38,645 nt of DNA from Flavobacteriaceae bacterium (GTDB lineage Bacteria; Bacteroidota; Bacteroidia; Flavobacteriales; Flavobacteriaceae), in the NCBI GenBank assembly GCA_947461795.1, contig CANHMG010000011.1, positions 1 through 38,645 on the forward strand, in the 5' to 3' direction. Positions within the stretch are counted from its first letter, which is position 1; each line of letters begins with the position of its first letter. The notes beneath the pieces are model-generated. The model was given only the letters and a program-made list of their open reading frames with translations. It searched no databases and had not been told where the DNA came from. A program made the translations under genes and the position numbers. This document shows, in pieces, positions 8,277 to 16,695 of the stretch.

Positions 8277-9044
8277 CTAGTTAATAAAAATTTGTTCATA
8301 TCCTTCCGGAACACTATACGGAAAAGAAAGATCTTCATTGAAAGTAATCGTATTATAATCGATTGTTATGTTGGTTGTTTCTTTATTTTGAACCGCATCA
8401 ATAATAATGTTTGTTGGCATTGCTATTTGATTAATATCTGAATAATTAGGATAGACAATTTGTAACGTTCGATCTTGTGCTTTTTGAGAAATTTGTTGTT
8501 TTTTAATTAAATATTTTTCAGATTCAAAAAAATAAGATTTCTTCGTATTTACATCTGTACTATCTTCTAATTTAAACATTTGATCTACAATATTCGCCGA
8601 AAATTTCCCTTTATTTAAGTCGTCTAAAGCTTCTCCTAACAACATGTTTTGTACTTTATTAAAGTCCAAATCACTTCCCAACCATCGACTCAAAGTAGAA
8701 TAATCTCCTTCAAAAAAACTGTTGTTTATTTTTTCGTAATACTGCACTTTAGTTGGGGTAATTAAGGCTTTAGCCATTGTAATCCCAATAAATCGAATAC
8801 TAATTAAAATGATCTCGTCTTTTTTTATCTTGATTTCAGCCGTTACTCTTTGGCTTTGTTTTTTGTCTTCATAATGGGCATTCGATTTTATATACAGCGT
8901 TGAAAACTCTTTTTTATTGTGATAATGATTGGAGATGATTGCCTCTGAAGACAATGCATCTTTTGCTTTTCCTTCCACCAAAACAGCTTTTGACTTACAC
9001 GAAAATAACACTCCAACAACTACTATTAGAAAATATTTATACAT
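8277..9044 (-). CDS. DUF4292 family outer-envelope lipoprotein
   Basis: The start MYKYFLIVVVGVLFSC gives a short lipoprotein signal with the lipid-attachment cysteine at residue 16. The ATG overlaps the stop of the upstream TPR gene (TAATG), a coupling arrangement that supports this start rather than the longer in-frame one at 9122. The remaining 240 residues look like the Bacteroidota DUF4292 family, beta-rich with repeated short strands (AEIKIKKDEIILISIRFIGI...). The size and layout recall LolB-like or LolA-like lipoprotein carriers, but this is inference from the fold type, not a match I can prove. The EnvC-like gene follows 18 bases downstream. Confidence 0.8.
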   Translation of the reverse strand: MYKYFLIVVVGVLFSCKSKAVLVEGKAKDALSSEAIISNHYHNKKEFSTLYIKSNAHYEDKKQSQRVTAEIKIKKDEIILISIRFIGITMAKALITPTKVQYYEKINNSFFEGDYSTLSRWLGSDLDFNKVQNMLLGEALDDLNKGKFSANIVDQMFKLEDSTDVNTKKSYFFESEKYLIKKQQISQKAQDRTLQIVYPNYSDINQIAMPTNIIIDAVQNKETTNITIDYNTITFNEDLSFPYSVPEGYEQIFIN

Positions 9045-10384
9045 TACTTTTTTTGTTTCATTAAAGCATCTGCTTTTAAGAAATAGTTTTCTTTCTTTTT
9101 CAGATCGCCCAATCCTGCCCATGCTTCCCCAAGTTGAATGTTGAAATTAATTTCTAATGCAATATCGTCTACAACATAATCTAACCCTGTCTCAAGACTG
9201 TCTTTTGCCTTTTTAAATTGCCCTAATTGATTATACGCCAAGCCTGCATAATAATAAAATTGAGGTTGAGAAGGAAACAATTCTTGCAAACTTTCCGATT
9301 TTTTAGCTAAAACATCAAACTGTTGCTTTTCAGTATAAACTTGCAGTAATAACAATTGAGTTTCAATATCTTCTGAGTTGGGTTTAAGATGCATTTCGTA
9401 ATACTTGATTGCTTTATCCCAATTGGATTTGTTGTGATAAAACTTTCCGATTTCTTTAGCTACATTAACTTCTTTATCGGAATCAAAATAAGAAATTGCC
9501 TTTTCTAAATCTGCATCAAATTCGGGTTTGTCTTTAATGAAAATCAGAAACTCATTGAGCATTCGGTGTTTAATTTTAGAATCAATTTTAGGACTCGCCA
9601 ATACTTTATTCATTGATTGGACTCCATTGGCTCCATCATTATTGTTCAAATGATATTTAAACAAACTCACCTGAGCCCAGTCTGAAGTAGGGATTTCTTT
9701 TTCAAGTTGTTTCGTGATTTCTAAAGCTTTGTCTTCTTGATTGTTTTCCGAATAGAGAAATATCAAGGCAACATAATTGGATTCTTCTTTAGGATATTTT
9801 TTAATCTGAGCGATTAGATTGTCTCTTTCAGCATTTTGAAATTTAGATTCTCTTAGAATTTGTGTTTTATAATTTTCTCTTTGATCTGATTTCCCAACCG
9901 TATCATTGAGTTCATTTATCAATCCCAATGCTTTATCAAATTGTTGTGTATTCATATACAACGAAACCAAATCTTCTTTGTATTCTTTCTTAAATTCAAT
10001 TAACTTGGTGACAATAACAATGGCTTGAGTGAAATCTTTAGTTTCATAACAAACATCATACATCCCGACCCAATACCATTTGTTTTGTGAATTGATTTTA
10101 GTCGCTTTTTCAAAAGAATCATAAGCGTCTTTATAGTTCTTTTGCGCTAAATAATTTTTGCCCATTTCAAAGAAAACGACATCATTATTGGGTTCTAATT
10201 TTTTACATTTTTCAAGAGCTGTAATGGCTTTATCGTAGTTTTCGATTCCTTTTTGTAATAAAGATTCGTAGAACGCATTTTGAAATTCATCATCCGCCAA
10301 AGCAATGGCATCTGGTTCGTTTTGAGCCAAAAGCGATGTGGAAAATAGGATTCCATAGAAAAGTGTAAAAACAATTTTTTTCAT
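9044..10384 (-). CDS. Periplasmic tetratricopeptide repeat protein
   Basis: A signal peptide (MKKIVFTLFYGILFSTSLLAQ) is followed by roughly eight to ten TPR-like helix pairs covering the rest of its 446 residues, for example NNDVVFFEMGKNYLAQKNYK and SQPQFYYYAGLAYNQLGQFK. There is no lipobox, so it is probably soluble in the periplasm or membrane-associated through partners. TPR arrays act as protein-binding scaffolds. Its place between a sugar nucleotidyltransferase (6-base gap) and a lipoprotein/EnvC pair (overlapping start) suggests a role in envelope assembly. No enzymatic motif is seen. Confidence 0.82.
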   Translation of the reverse strand: MKKIVFTLFYGILFSTSLLAQNEPDAIALADDEFQNAFYESLLQKGIENYDKAITALEKCKKLEPNNDVVFFEMGKNYLAQKNYKDAYDSFEKATKINSQNKWYWVGMYDVCYETKDFTQAIVIVTKLIEFKKEYKEDLVSLYMNTQQFDKALGLINELNDTVGKSDQRENYKTQILRESKFQNAERDNLIAQIKKYPKEESNYVALIFLYSENNQEDKALEITKQLEKEIPTSDWAQVSLFKYHLNNNDGANGVQSMNKVLASPKIDSKIKHRMLNEFLIFIKDKPEFDADLEKAISYFDSDKEVNVAKEIGKFYHNKSNWDKAIKYYEMHLKPNSEDIETQLLLLQVYTEKQQFDVLAKKSESLQELFPSQPQFYYYAGLAYNQLGQFKKAKDSLETGLDYVVDDIALEINFNIQLGEAWAGLGDLKKKENYFLKADALMKQKK

Positions 10385-10390
10385 ATTTTG

Positions 10391-11401
10391 TTATTCTAAA
10401 ACAGAATAATCTCCAATACTTATACTAGTGAAATTTCCATCAAAACTTGCATGGCTTCCTATCATAGCGTTATCTAAATTCGCATTTTTAATGTGAGAAT
10501 AGTTTTGAACTAAGCTGTTTTTGATTTTACTATCGCGAACATGACACGCTTTCCCTAAAGACACATTTGGACCAACTGTGGCATTAATCAAAATTACATC
10601 TTCACCGATAAAACATGGTGGAATAATTGTAGAATGTTCTATAATCACAGAAGAATGTACTAAGTTTTCTCCGTCTTGATGTAAGAAATCTAGCAATCTA
10701 GAATTGGTTTCTACGGTAACATTTTTGTTTCCGCAATCCATCCATTCGTCTACTTTTCCGGGTACGAATTTGAGACCTTTTACTTTCATGTTTTCTAAAC
10801 CATCAGTCAATTGGTACTCTCCACCTTTAACAACATTATTATCTAATAAATATTGTAATTCAGAGCGTAAAGCTTCCCCTGATTTGAAATAATAAATACC
10901 GATAATTGCTAAATCCGAAACAAAGTCTTTTGGTTTTTCAACGAAATCTACAATTTGATTGTTCTCGTTTAGTTGTACTACACCAAAAGCACTTGGATCT
11001 TCCACTTGTTTTACCCAAATTACGCTGTCTGCAGATGTGTCTAAAGTAAAATCAGCTCGAAACAAAGTGTCTGCATACGCCACAACAATAGGGCCTGTCA
11101 TACTTTCTTTGGCGCACATAATGGCGTGTGCCGTTCCTAATGCTTCGTTTTGATAATAGATCGTTCCTTTGGAACCTAACTTTTCGGCAATGGCAACCAA
11201 GTCTTTTTCGACTTGTGTTCCGAAATCTTTATGAATGATGAAGGCTATTTCTTCGATGTCTTGATGGATAACTCCTGCGATATCTTCTACTAAACGATGT
11301 ACGATAGGTTTTCCAGCAATTGGGATTAATGGTTTAGGAACTGTAAGTGTGTGTGGTCTTAATCTGGAACCACGTCCAGCCATGGGAACTATTATTTTCA
11401 T
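10391..11401 (-). CDS. Sugar-phosphate nucleotidyltransferase with left-handed beta-helix tail
   Basis: This enzyme probably forms an NDP-sugar from a sugar 1-phosphate and NTP. The N-terminal signature is MAGRGSRLRPHTLTVPKPL, with the nucleotide-binding glycine-rich loop and the conserved lysine of the PKPL motif. YADTLF is the metal-binding DxD-like region and VEKP is also conserved. Residues 250-336 resemble hexapeptide repeats of a left-handed beta helix (IGEDVILINATVGPNVSLG). Similar enzymes use glucose-1-P, mannose-1-P or GlcNAc-1-P, so the sugar is not assigned. It sits between dut and a TPR gene in a run that begins with a flippase, consistent with supply for surface glycan. Confidence 0.85.
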   Translation of the reverse strand: MKIIVPMAGRGSRLRPHTLTVPKPLIPIAGKPIVHRLVEDIAGVIHQDIEEIAFIIHKDFGTQVEKDLVAIAEKLGSKGTIYYQNEALGTAHAIMCAKESMTGPIVVAYADTLFRADFTLDTSADSVIWVKQVEDPSAFGVVQLNENNQIVDFVEKPKDFVSDLAIIGIYYFKSGEALRSELQYLLDNNVVKGGEYQLTDGLENMKVKGLKFVPGKVDEWMDCGNKNVTVETNSRLLDFLHQDGENLVHSSVIIEHSTIIPPCFIGEDVILINATVGPNVSLGKACHVRDSKIKNSLVQNYSHIKNANLDNAMIGSHASFDGNFTSISIGDYSVLE

Positions 11402-11417
11402 AAATATTTAAATTTAC

Positions 11418-11447
11418 CGCAAAGTTCGCAAAGTTTTTCGCAAAGTT
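11418..11447. repeat. Three copies of CGCAAAGTT
   Basis: CGCAAAGTT occurs at 11418-11426, 11427-11435 and 11439-11447, just upstream of the nucleotidyltransferase start. Read on the minus strand it is AACTTTGCG, close to the -7 box TAnnTTTGC. It may be a spacer repeat or a set of promoter-like sites. Confidence 0.6.
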
Positions 11448-11489
11448 TGCAATGTTTTATGTTTGTTTTAAGACGGTTATTAACCAAAT

Positions 11490-11924
11490 TTAATTCACTC
11501 CAGTACTGCCAAAACCGCCTTCACCACGAGATGTTTGAGAGAGTTCTTGGACCTCAATCCATTCGGCACGTTCGTGTTGGGCGATGATGAGTTGTGCAAT
11601 GCGTTCGCCATTTTCGATGACAAAAGGTTCGTTGGATAGATTGATCAATATCACTCCGATTTCACCTCGGTAATCTGCATCAACAGTTCCTGGAGAGTTG
11701 AGCACCGTGATTCCTTTTTTGGCAGCTAATCCGCTTCGTGGGCGAACTTGTGCTTCGTATCCGATAGGTAATTCGATAAAAAGACCGGTTTTTACAATTG
11801 TTCTTCCCAACGGATTTAGGGTTATGGACTCGGTGAGATTCGCCCGTAAGTCCATGCCGGCAGAAGCAATTGTTTCGTAATTGGGTAAATCGTGCTGTGA
11901 TTTGTTGATAATGTTGATTTTCAT
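11490..11924 (-). CDS. dut: dUTP diphosphatase
   Basis: This trimeric dUTPase converts dUTP to dUMP and pyrophosphate, keeping uracil out of DNA and feeding dTMP synthesis. All five family motifs are visible in order: AGMDLRA (1), [11 protein letters not shown] (2), [13 protein letters not shown] with the catalytic Asp (3), GERIAQLII (4) and the C-terminal [10 protein letters not shown] (5). At 144 aa it is complete. It lies between a flippase gene and a sugar nucleotidyltransferase, a neighbourhood that seems conserved in flavobacteria although the functions are unrelated. Confidence 0.96.
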   Translation of the reverse strand: MKINIINKSQHDLPNYETIASAGMDLRANLTESITLNPLGRTIVKTGLFIELPIGYEAQVRPRSGLAAKKGITVLNSPGTVDADYRGEIGVILINLSNEPFVIENGERIAQLIIAQHERAEWIEVQELSQTSRGEGGFGSTGVN

Positions 11925-11948
11925 GAAATTGTTATTTTGTATTCGAAT

Positions 11949-12034
11949 GCCCTAGCCCCGATAGTAGTGGAAATCCTTTTGTGGGGTTGTTCGCCACAAA
12001 AGATTGTAACGAATAGCGGGATCCGAGCTCCTAA
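11949..12034 (+). repeat. Structured intergenic element, copy 1 (Flavo-1-like)
   Basis: It begins GCCCTAGCCCCGATAG and ends GAATAGCGGG...GCTCCTAA. Outer pairing is AGC 11954-11956 with GCT 12027-12029, then CCCG 11957-11960 with CGGG 12017-12020, and a central arm pairs CTTTTGTGG with CCACAAAAG. It overlaps the stop codon of the flippase gene and is antisense to its neighbours. The pattern resembles the Flavo-1 RNA motif as I remember it, not checked against a model. Confidence 0.7.
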
Positions 12035-13497
12035 TTCGACTTCCGTTTTATAATTCGAGTTAATGTTTCTTTTTCGTTGTAATAAATGAAATATAAAAAT
12101 GCTAATAATAAGGCAATCCCGACAAAATAATTTTCTCTAAAAAAATAAAAAGAGAGCGTTGAAAAGAGGATTGAAAGGCCTAGATAGCCTCCAATTTTTT
12201 TCATGTCATACGGAATTGGATAGTATTTGTTTCCCATAAAATAAGAAATGAGCATCATGCTTCCGTAGGCGGCAATGGTGGCGATTGCAGAACCGTAATA
12301 GCTGAATTTTGGTATCAATAGAAAATTGAGTCCTAGCGTTATTACAGCGCCAATAATAGAAATGTAGGCGCCAATATAGGTTTTATCGATGAGTTTGTAC
12401 CAAACTGAAAGATTCGTGTAGATGCCCAGAAAGAAGTTGGCGAGAATGATGAGCGGGACGACTTTCATGGCTTCCCAATAAGAGGCATCACGAATCATAA
12501 GGTATTTGAAAAGATCGGCAAAAACAATTACTGTTAAAAGTATAAACGACCCAAAAATGACAAAGTATTTTGTAACGGTGGCGTAGGTTTGTGTGGCGTT
12601 TTCTTTATCGGCATGACTAAAAAAGAAGGGTTCAATTCCGAGCGTATAGGCGGTTCGGAAAAGCACCATGAACAAACCAAGTTTGTAACAGGCTGAATAG
12701 ACCCCTACTTCAGAATCAGCGATGTCGGAAGGCAATAGTTTTCCGAGTAGAATTTTGTCGAATTGCTCGTTGATGGCAAAGGCGATTCCGGCGACAAGAA
12801 TAGGAAGACCGTAGCGCATCATTCGTTTCCAAAGATCAAAGTCGAATTGCCATTTGATTTGAAAATAATTGGGTGATAGTGCCACGAAAGTGAGAAAACT
12901 CGCGATGATATTAGAGATGAAAATGTAGCCTATTTGAAAATTTTCGAAATAGAATTCAGAAAGAAAACCCGTTGGATTGGAATGTGCTATTTTCGGTAAA
13001 AGAAGTAAGAAAAAAAGATTTAGTAATAGATTGACTAAGACATTTCCGATTTTAATACAGGAATAATAAATGGGATTTTGATTGGCTCTAAGATTGGAAA
13101 ATGGAATAATAACAAGCGCATCAAGGACTAAAATCCAAATGGTGCAGGTGATGTATTGTGTGTCTATTCCGGACCAATTGGCTAAACTATTTCGGAATAA
13201 AAGCGACACGAATAAAAACAATATTGTTGACCAAAATATAGAAACCGTTGTAGTTTCTACTACACTTTTTTTGTTGGATTCTTTATTATAGAAACGGAAG
13301 AAAGCAGTTTCCATTCCGTAGGCCAATAGGACATTAAAGAAAATCATCCATGAAAAGATAATGGACACTTTCCCATAAGCAGCTTTGGGCAACAATTCGG
13401 TATAGATTGGGACCAATAAAAAACTAAACATGCGAGGCAATACAGTTGCCAGTCCATAGATAGCGGTTTGTTTGAAAAGATTTTTATAAAGACTCAA
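12031..13497 (-). CDS. Wzx-like oligosaccharide flippase (polysaccharide biosynthesis protein)
   Basis: The 488 residues form about 12-14 membrane segments, with the N-terminal LFKQTAIYGLATVLPRM typical of the MATE/Wzx (MVF) superfamily that flips undecaprenyl-linked sugar units to the periplasm. The start is a TTG (MSLYKNLF...); no ATG precedes the conserved N-terminus. It lies 27 bases after the small lipoprotein gene and upstream of dut. The dUTPase/nucleotidyltransferase/EnvC neighbourhood suggests a general cell-surface glycan role; the main polysaccharide locus at 34-38.6 kb is separate. The last codons are shared with structured element copy 1. Confidence 0.87.
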   Translation of the reverse strand: MSLYKNLFKQTAIYGLATVLPRMFSFLLVPIYTELLPKAAYGKVSIIFSWMIFFNVLLAYGMETAFFRFYNKESNKKSVVETTTVSIFWSTILFLFVSLLFRNSLANWSGIDTQYITCTIWILVLDALVIIPFSNLRANQNPIYYSCIKIGNVLVNLLLNLFFLLLLPKIAHSNPTGFLSEFYFENFQIGYIFISNIIASFLTFVALSPNYFQIKWQFDFDLWKRMMRYGLPILVAGIAFAINEQFDKILLGKLLPSDIADSEVGVYSACYKLGLFMVLFRTAYTLGIEPFFFSHADKENATQTYATVTKYFVIFGSFILLTVIVFADLFKYLMIRDASYWEAMKVVPLIILANFFLGIYTNLSVWYKLIDKTYIGAYISIIGAVITLGLNFLLIPKFSYYGSAIATIAAYGSMMLISYFMGNKYYPIPYDMKKIGGYLGLSILFSTLSFYFFRENYFVGIALLLAFLYFIYYNEKETLTRIIKRKSN

Positions 13498-13524
13498 ATT
13501 GTCATATTTAAAAGGTAAAAATAA

Positions 13525-14010
13525 CTAATTTCTTGGTCTTGTGCTTGGATATGCCAGAAGTTCTTTTTCTTCTATGTTTTCAAGTTTGAAATAGTTGATT
13601 GTATTGTTTTCGGTATATTCAACTATTGCTTCGTTCGGCTTTAATCCAATGCATAATTTTGGAATTGTTTCTTTAATCGTTGAATCCGTATTTTCGTCTG
13701 AAATCAAATTAGGATTTGGAGGTTTTACAAAAAATCTTCCCACAAATAAAATAGAATTTGATGTTTCAAAATTGGTTACTCTATCTTGAAAATAGATTTT
13801 ATTTAATACATATTTTGTAGCAATTGGAGTTTCAAATTTTAAAAACACATTGATTCCTCTTCCGCCAAGCTCTTGGCCAGCAATCCAACCTTGATAATAG
13901 ACAGACTCTATTTTTTGTGGAGTTTTTGTAGTGATTTCTTTTTGGGAAGAGCAAAAAGTAAGACCTAAGAGGAATAGAATAAAACTACTATTGCTTAAAA
14001 ATTGTTTCAT
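13525..14010 (-). CDS. Putative lipoprotein of unknown function
   Basis: I do not recognise this family. The N-terminus (MKQFLSNSSFILFLLGLTFC) is a hydrophobic signal ending in a cysteine at residue 20, which suggests a lipoprotein, although the lipobox (LTFC) is imperfect. The rest of its 161 residues look like a small beta-rich domain (YYQGWIAGQELGGRGINVFL is distinctive) with no catalytic motif. It sits six bases after the acetyltransferase stop and 27 bases before the flippase start, so the three genes may share a transcript. Codon and base use look like the surroundings. Confidence 0.65.
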   Translation of the reverse strand: MKQFLSNSSFILFLLGLTFCSSQKEITTKTPQKIESVYYQGWIAGQELGGRGINVFLKFETPIATKYVLNKIYFQDRVTNFETSNSILFVGRFFVKPPNPNLISDENTDSTIKETIPKLCIGLKPNEAIVEYTENNTINYFKLENIEEKELLAYPSTRPRN

Positions 14011-14016
14011 GATTGT

Positions 14017-14478
14017 TTACGTTAAACTTTCCTCATTAATAATTTTTACAAAGTGAAATCCTTTAGGACTGTATCCTTGATTGTAATAAAACCGATGCGC
14101 CTTGAAGTTTCCAGTAAAAGCGTCAAGTACAATCATAGTACAATCTAGATCTTTTGCTTTTTGGTCGAGATAGTTGGTCATCGTTTTTCCGACACCTTTT
14201 TGACGATAATCAGGGTGTACTATAAAATTGTCAATTTCTATATATTTTCCAGACCACAGTTTGAAGCCTATCCAAAACCCTGTAAGACCAATGCAAGTTC
14301 CTCCTTCAAAAACTGCGAGTTGCGCATAATTGTGAGGCATCATTTCTTTCAAATAAGCTTCGTATTTTTCGATGCTGAGATTTGGATACAAAAATTGAAT
14401 GACCTCGATATGAGAAATCATTTCTTCGATGGTATGGAGTTCTTTTACTTGCAAATTATTGGTTTTTATTTGCAACAA
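14017..14478 (-). CDS. GNAT family N-acetyltransferase
   Basis: This is a single GNAT domain that transfers an acetyl group from acetyl-CoA to an unknown amine. The CoA pyrophosphate-binding motif is RQKGVGK at about 97-103, preceded by the strand IEIDNFIVHPDY and followed by the helix and strand DCTMIVLDAFTGN and the FYYNQGY motif. No ATG precedes the first beta strand. The furthest start is TTG 14478, but a promoter-like box TATTTTTG at 14483-14476 overlaps it, so TTG 14454 (17 bases after the box) is a good alternative and ATG 14421 would cut the first strand. Downstream genes follow with short gaps. Confidence 0.82.
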   Translation of the reverse strand: MLQIKTNNLQVKELHTIEEMISHIEVIQFLYPNLSIEKYEAYLKEMMPHNYAQLAVFEGGTCIGLTGFWIGFKLWSGKYIEIDNFIVHPDYRQKGVGKTMTNYLDQKAKDLDCTMIVLDAFTGNFKAHRFYYNQGYSPKGFHFVKIINEESLT

Positions 14479-14529
14479 AAATAATCAAAAGATTTCTGTA
14501 TGCTGTCAAATCTAATGAAGGATTCCCGT

Positions 14530-14537
14530 TATATTTG
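14530..14537 (+). promoter_or_regulatory. Putative -7 box of the S9 peptidase gene
   Basis: TATATTTG matches TAnnTTTG and would give a leader of roughly 20 bases before the ATG at 14560. No TTG is seen at the usual spacing. Confidence 0.45.
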
Positions 14538-14559
14538 TTTCAACCTTTAACTTTAGTTT

Positions 14560-16644
14560 ATGCTAAAACATTTTTTCACTTTCGGTTGGCTTTTTTTTAC
14601 CCTTTTAGGATTTTCTCAGCAATATCCAATTACTAAAAAAGTTCCTAAGACAATAACTAAGCACGGTATCGCATTTCAAGATGAATATTCTTGGTTGGAA
14701 AATATGAAAGAGAATGAAGTTGTCAATTGGTCGAATGCTCAAAACGAGGTTATAAATTTACATAGCGCTGAAATCGAGAAAAAGTACGATATCGCATCAA
14801 AAATAAAGGACTATGATGCTTATTCTAGTAATGGTTTACCGATGAAAAAAGGCGCTTTTTTTTATGGGGTTTATAGAATGCAAAAGAATAAACCTGGCGT
14901 TTTATGTTTTAAAAAAACCTTGAATGAACAGGCTGTTGAATTGGTAGATCCTTTTAAGGTTTTTAAAGATGAAAACGCTACTATCTTTTCATTTTATCCT
15001 TCCAAAAATTCAGCAAAAATTGCTTATGAAATTAATAGCGACGGAAGTGACAGAAAAGAAATCCGTTTTGTTACGATAGAACCTAATAATTATTTAGAAG
15101 ATGTTCTTACCAACGTGAAATTTTCTAATGTAGCTTGGAACAATGATTCTGGTGTGTTTTACAAACGAAATAGTAATAACAATTCTTTTGCAAGGGACTC
15201 TACGTACCAGATTTTCTATCATAAGATTGGCACATTACAAAATGAAGATAAACTTATTTTTGATGCCACAAAAACAGAAGGCAACGTTGATTTTCAAACT
15301 AAGGAAGGTAAACTATTTATTGAGGAGGAAAGCAAAGATGAAAGAACCAGTACTTACTACTATGCAAATCTAAACACTGAACCTTTTATCCTAACAAAAT
15401 ATCTTGATAATGAAACTAATGGGTTTCGTTTTATCGATTATAGAGAGGGTAGAATTTACTTTTCATCTAAAGAATCCGATTGGGGAGAAATTCGTTCGTT
15501 TGATATCAATAATAGAACTGATGAGAAATTAGTGGTGTCTCAATTGTACAATAATTTGCTTGTTGATTCCGCCTTCTACGAAGCGTATATTATTTGTAAG
15601 TATAAGACGTTAGGTAATAATTATTTGATTGTATATGACAAAGATGGAGGTTTTGTAAGGAGGTTTGATGTGCCTTACGGAATGGATTTTAACGTTAATT
15701 TTCTCAATGAAAAGACTAAAGAATTGTTCGTTACCTTCTATTCCTATACAATTCCCTATCTAAATTATACTTTAAATATAGAAACGGGGCGATCCAATCC
15801 TTATTTTAATGATTTTCTTCCTCCGAAACCAACGCTGTTTCCATTCAATCATTTTGAAACAAAAATCATTACTTATAAAAGTAGGGACAACCAAGATATT
15901 CCGATTACTATTATCTATAAAAAAGGGATGGTTTTAGACGGAAATAATCCAACACTTCTAAAAGCCTATGGTGGTTTTGGAGTTGTGAGTGGTCCTTCAT
16001 ACGATACCGGGCTCTTGTATTTTTTAGAAAAAGGTGGTGTTTTTGCCTATGCCGAAATTAGAGGCGGTGGTGAAAAAGGAAGAAAATGGCATACGAACGG
16101 AATGGGTCTAAAGAAAATGAATTGTTTCAACGATTTTATAGATGCAGCGGAGTATTTAATTGCAGAAAAGTATACTTCGCCAAACAAATTGGCAATCACT
16201 GGCGCATCACAAGGAGGGCTTCTGGTCGGTGTAGCAATGACTCTACGTCCCGAATTATTTAAAGTGGTTGTTCCGAAAGTGGGTGCATTTGATATGATAC
16301 AATTTGACAAATTTACTATCGGGAAGTATCATTACGATGAATATGGAAATCCTGCAAATGAAGCGGAATTCAAGTACTTACTAAATTATTCTCCTTTTCA
16401 CAACATTAAAGAAGATGTCAATTATCCGACTACATTAATTATTACTTCTGATAATGATGATCGAGTTCCCCCATTTCATTCCTATAAATTTGCTGGAAGA
16501 TTACAAAACAGAGTGGCGCAAAAGAATCCTATTTATTTGAAAACATTGAGTAGTTCTGGACATTATGGTAAGATTTCAACCTACCAAAATCGAATTGAAG
16601 AAAAAGCGGCGTTTTATGAATTTCTTTTATTTCACTTGAACTAA
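14560..16644 (+). CDS. Prolyl oligopeptidase family serine peptidase (S9)
   Basis: The protein cuts peptides, probably after proline, and is exported: it begins with a signal peptide ending near GFSQQ (residues 1-20). The N-terminal half is a seven-bladed beta-propeller preceded by DEYSWLENM; the C-terminal half is an alpha/beta-hydrolase. The catalytic triad is visible: Ser in GASQGG (S550), Asp in SDNDDRVPP (about 634) and His in SSSGHYG (H668). Oxyanion and loop motifs YGGFG and RGGGEKGRKWH are present. Its 694 residues are the normal length. It is single, with its own promoter box and a terminator shared with the ATP synthase operon. Periplasmic peptide use is inferred. Confidence 0.94.
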   Translation: MLKHFFTFGWLFFTLLGFSQQYPITKKVPKTITKHGIAFQDEYSWLENMKENEVVNWSNAQNEVINLHSAEIEKKYDIASKIKDYDAYSSNGLPMKKGAFFYGVYRMQKNKPGVLCFKKTLNEQAVELVDPFKVFKDENATIFSFYPSKNSAKIAYEINSDGSDRKEIRFVTIEPNNYLEDVLTNVKFSNVAWNNDSGVFYKRNSNNNSFARDSTYQIFYHKIGTLQNEDKLIFDATKTEGNVDFQTKEGKLFIEEESKDERTSTYYYANLNTEPFILTKYLDNETNGFRFIDYREGRIYFSSKESDWGEIRSFDINNRTDEKLVVSQLYNNLLVDSAFYEAYIICKYKTLGNNYLIVYDKDGGFVRRFDVPYGMDFNVNFLNEKTKELFVTFYSYTIPYLNYTLNIETGRSNPYFNDFLPPKPTLFPFNHFETKIITYKSRDNQDIPITIIYKKGMVLDGNNPTLLKAYGGFGVVSGPSYDTGLLYFLEKGGVFAYAEIRGGGEKGRKWHTNGMGLKKMNCFNDFIDAAEYLIAEKYTSPNKLAITGASQGGLLVGVAMTLRPELFKVVVPKVGAFDMIQFDKFTIGKYHYDEYGNPANEAEFKYLLNYSPFHNIKEDVNYPTTLIITSDNDDRVPPFHSYKFAGRLQNRVAQKNPIYLKTLSSSGHYGKISTYQNRIEEKAAFYEFLLFHLN

Positions 16645-16649
16645 TAAAA

Positions 16650-16680
16650 AAAGCCGGTTTTACGAACCGGCTTTTTTCTA
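16650..16680. terminator. Bidirectional Rho-independent terminator
   Basis: A perfect 10-bp stem AAAGCCGGTT/AACCGGCTTT (16650-16659 with 16665-16674) with A- and T-runs on its two sides serves both the S9 peptidase gene and the end of the ATP synthase operon. Confidence 0.88.
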
Positions 16681-16695
16681 TTCTTATTCTATTTT

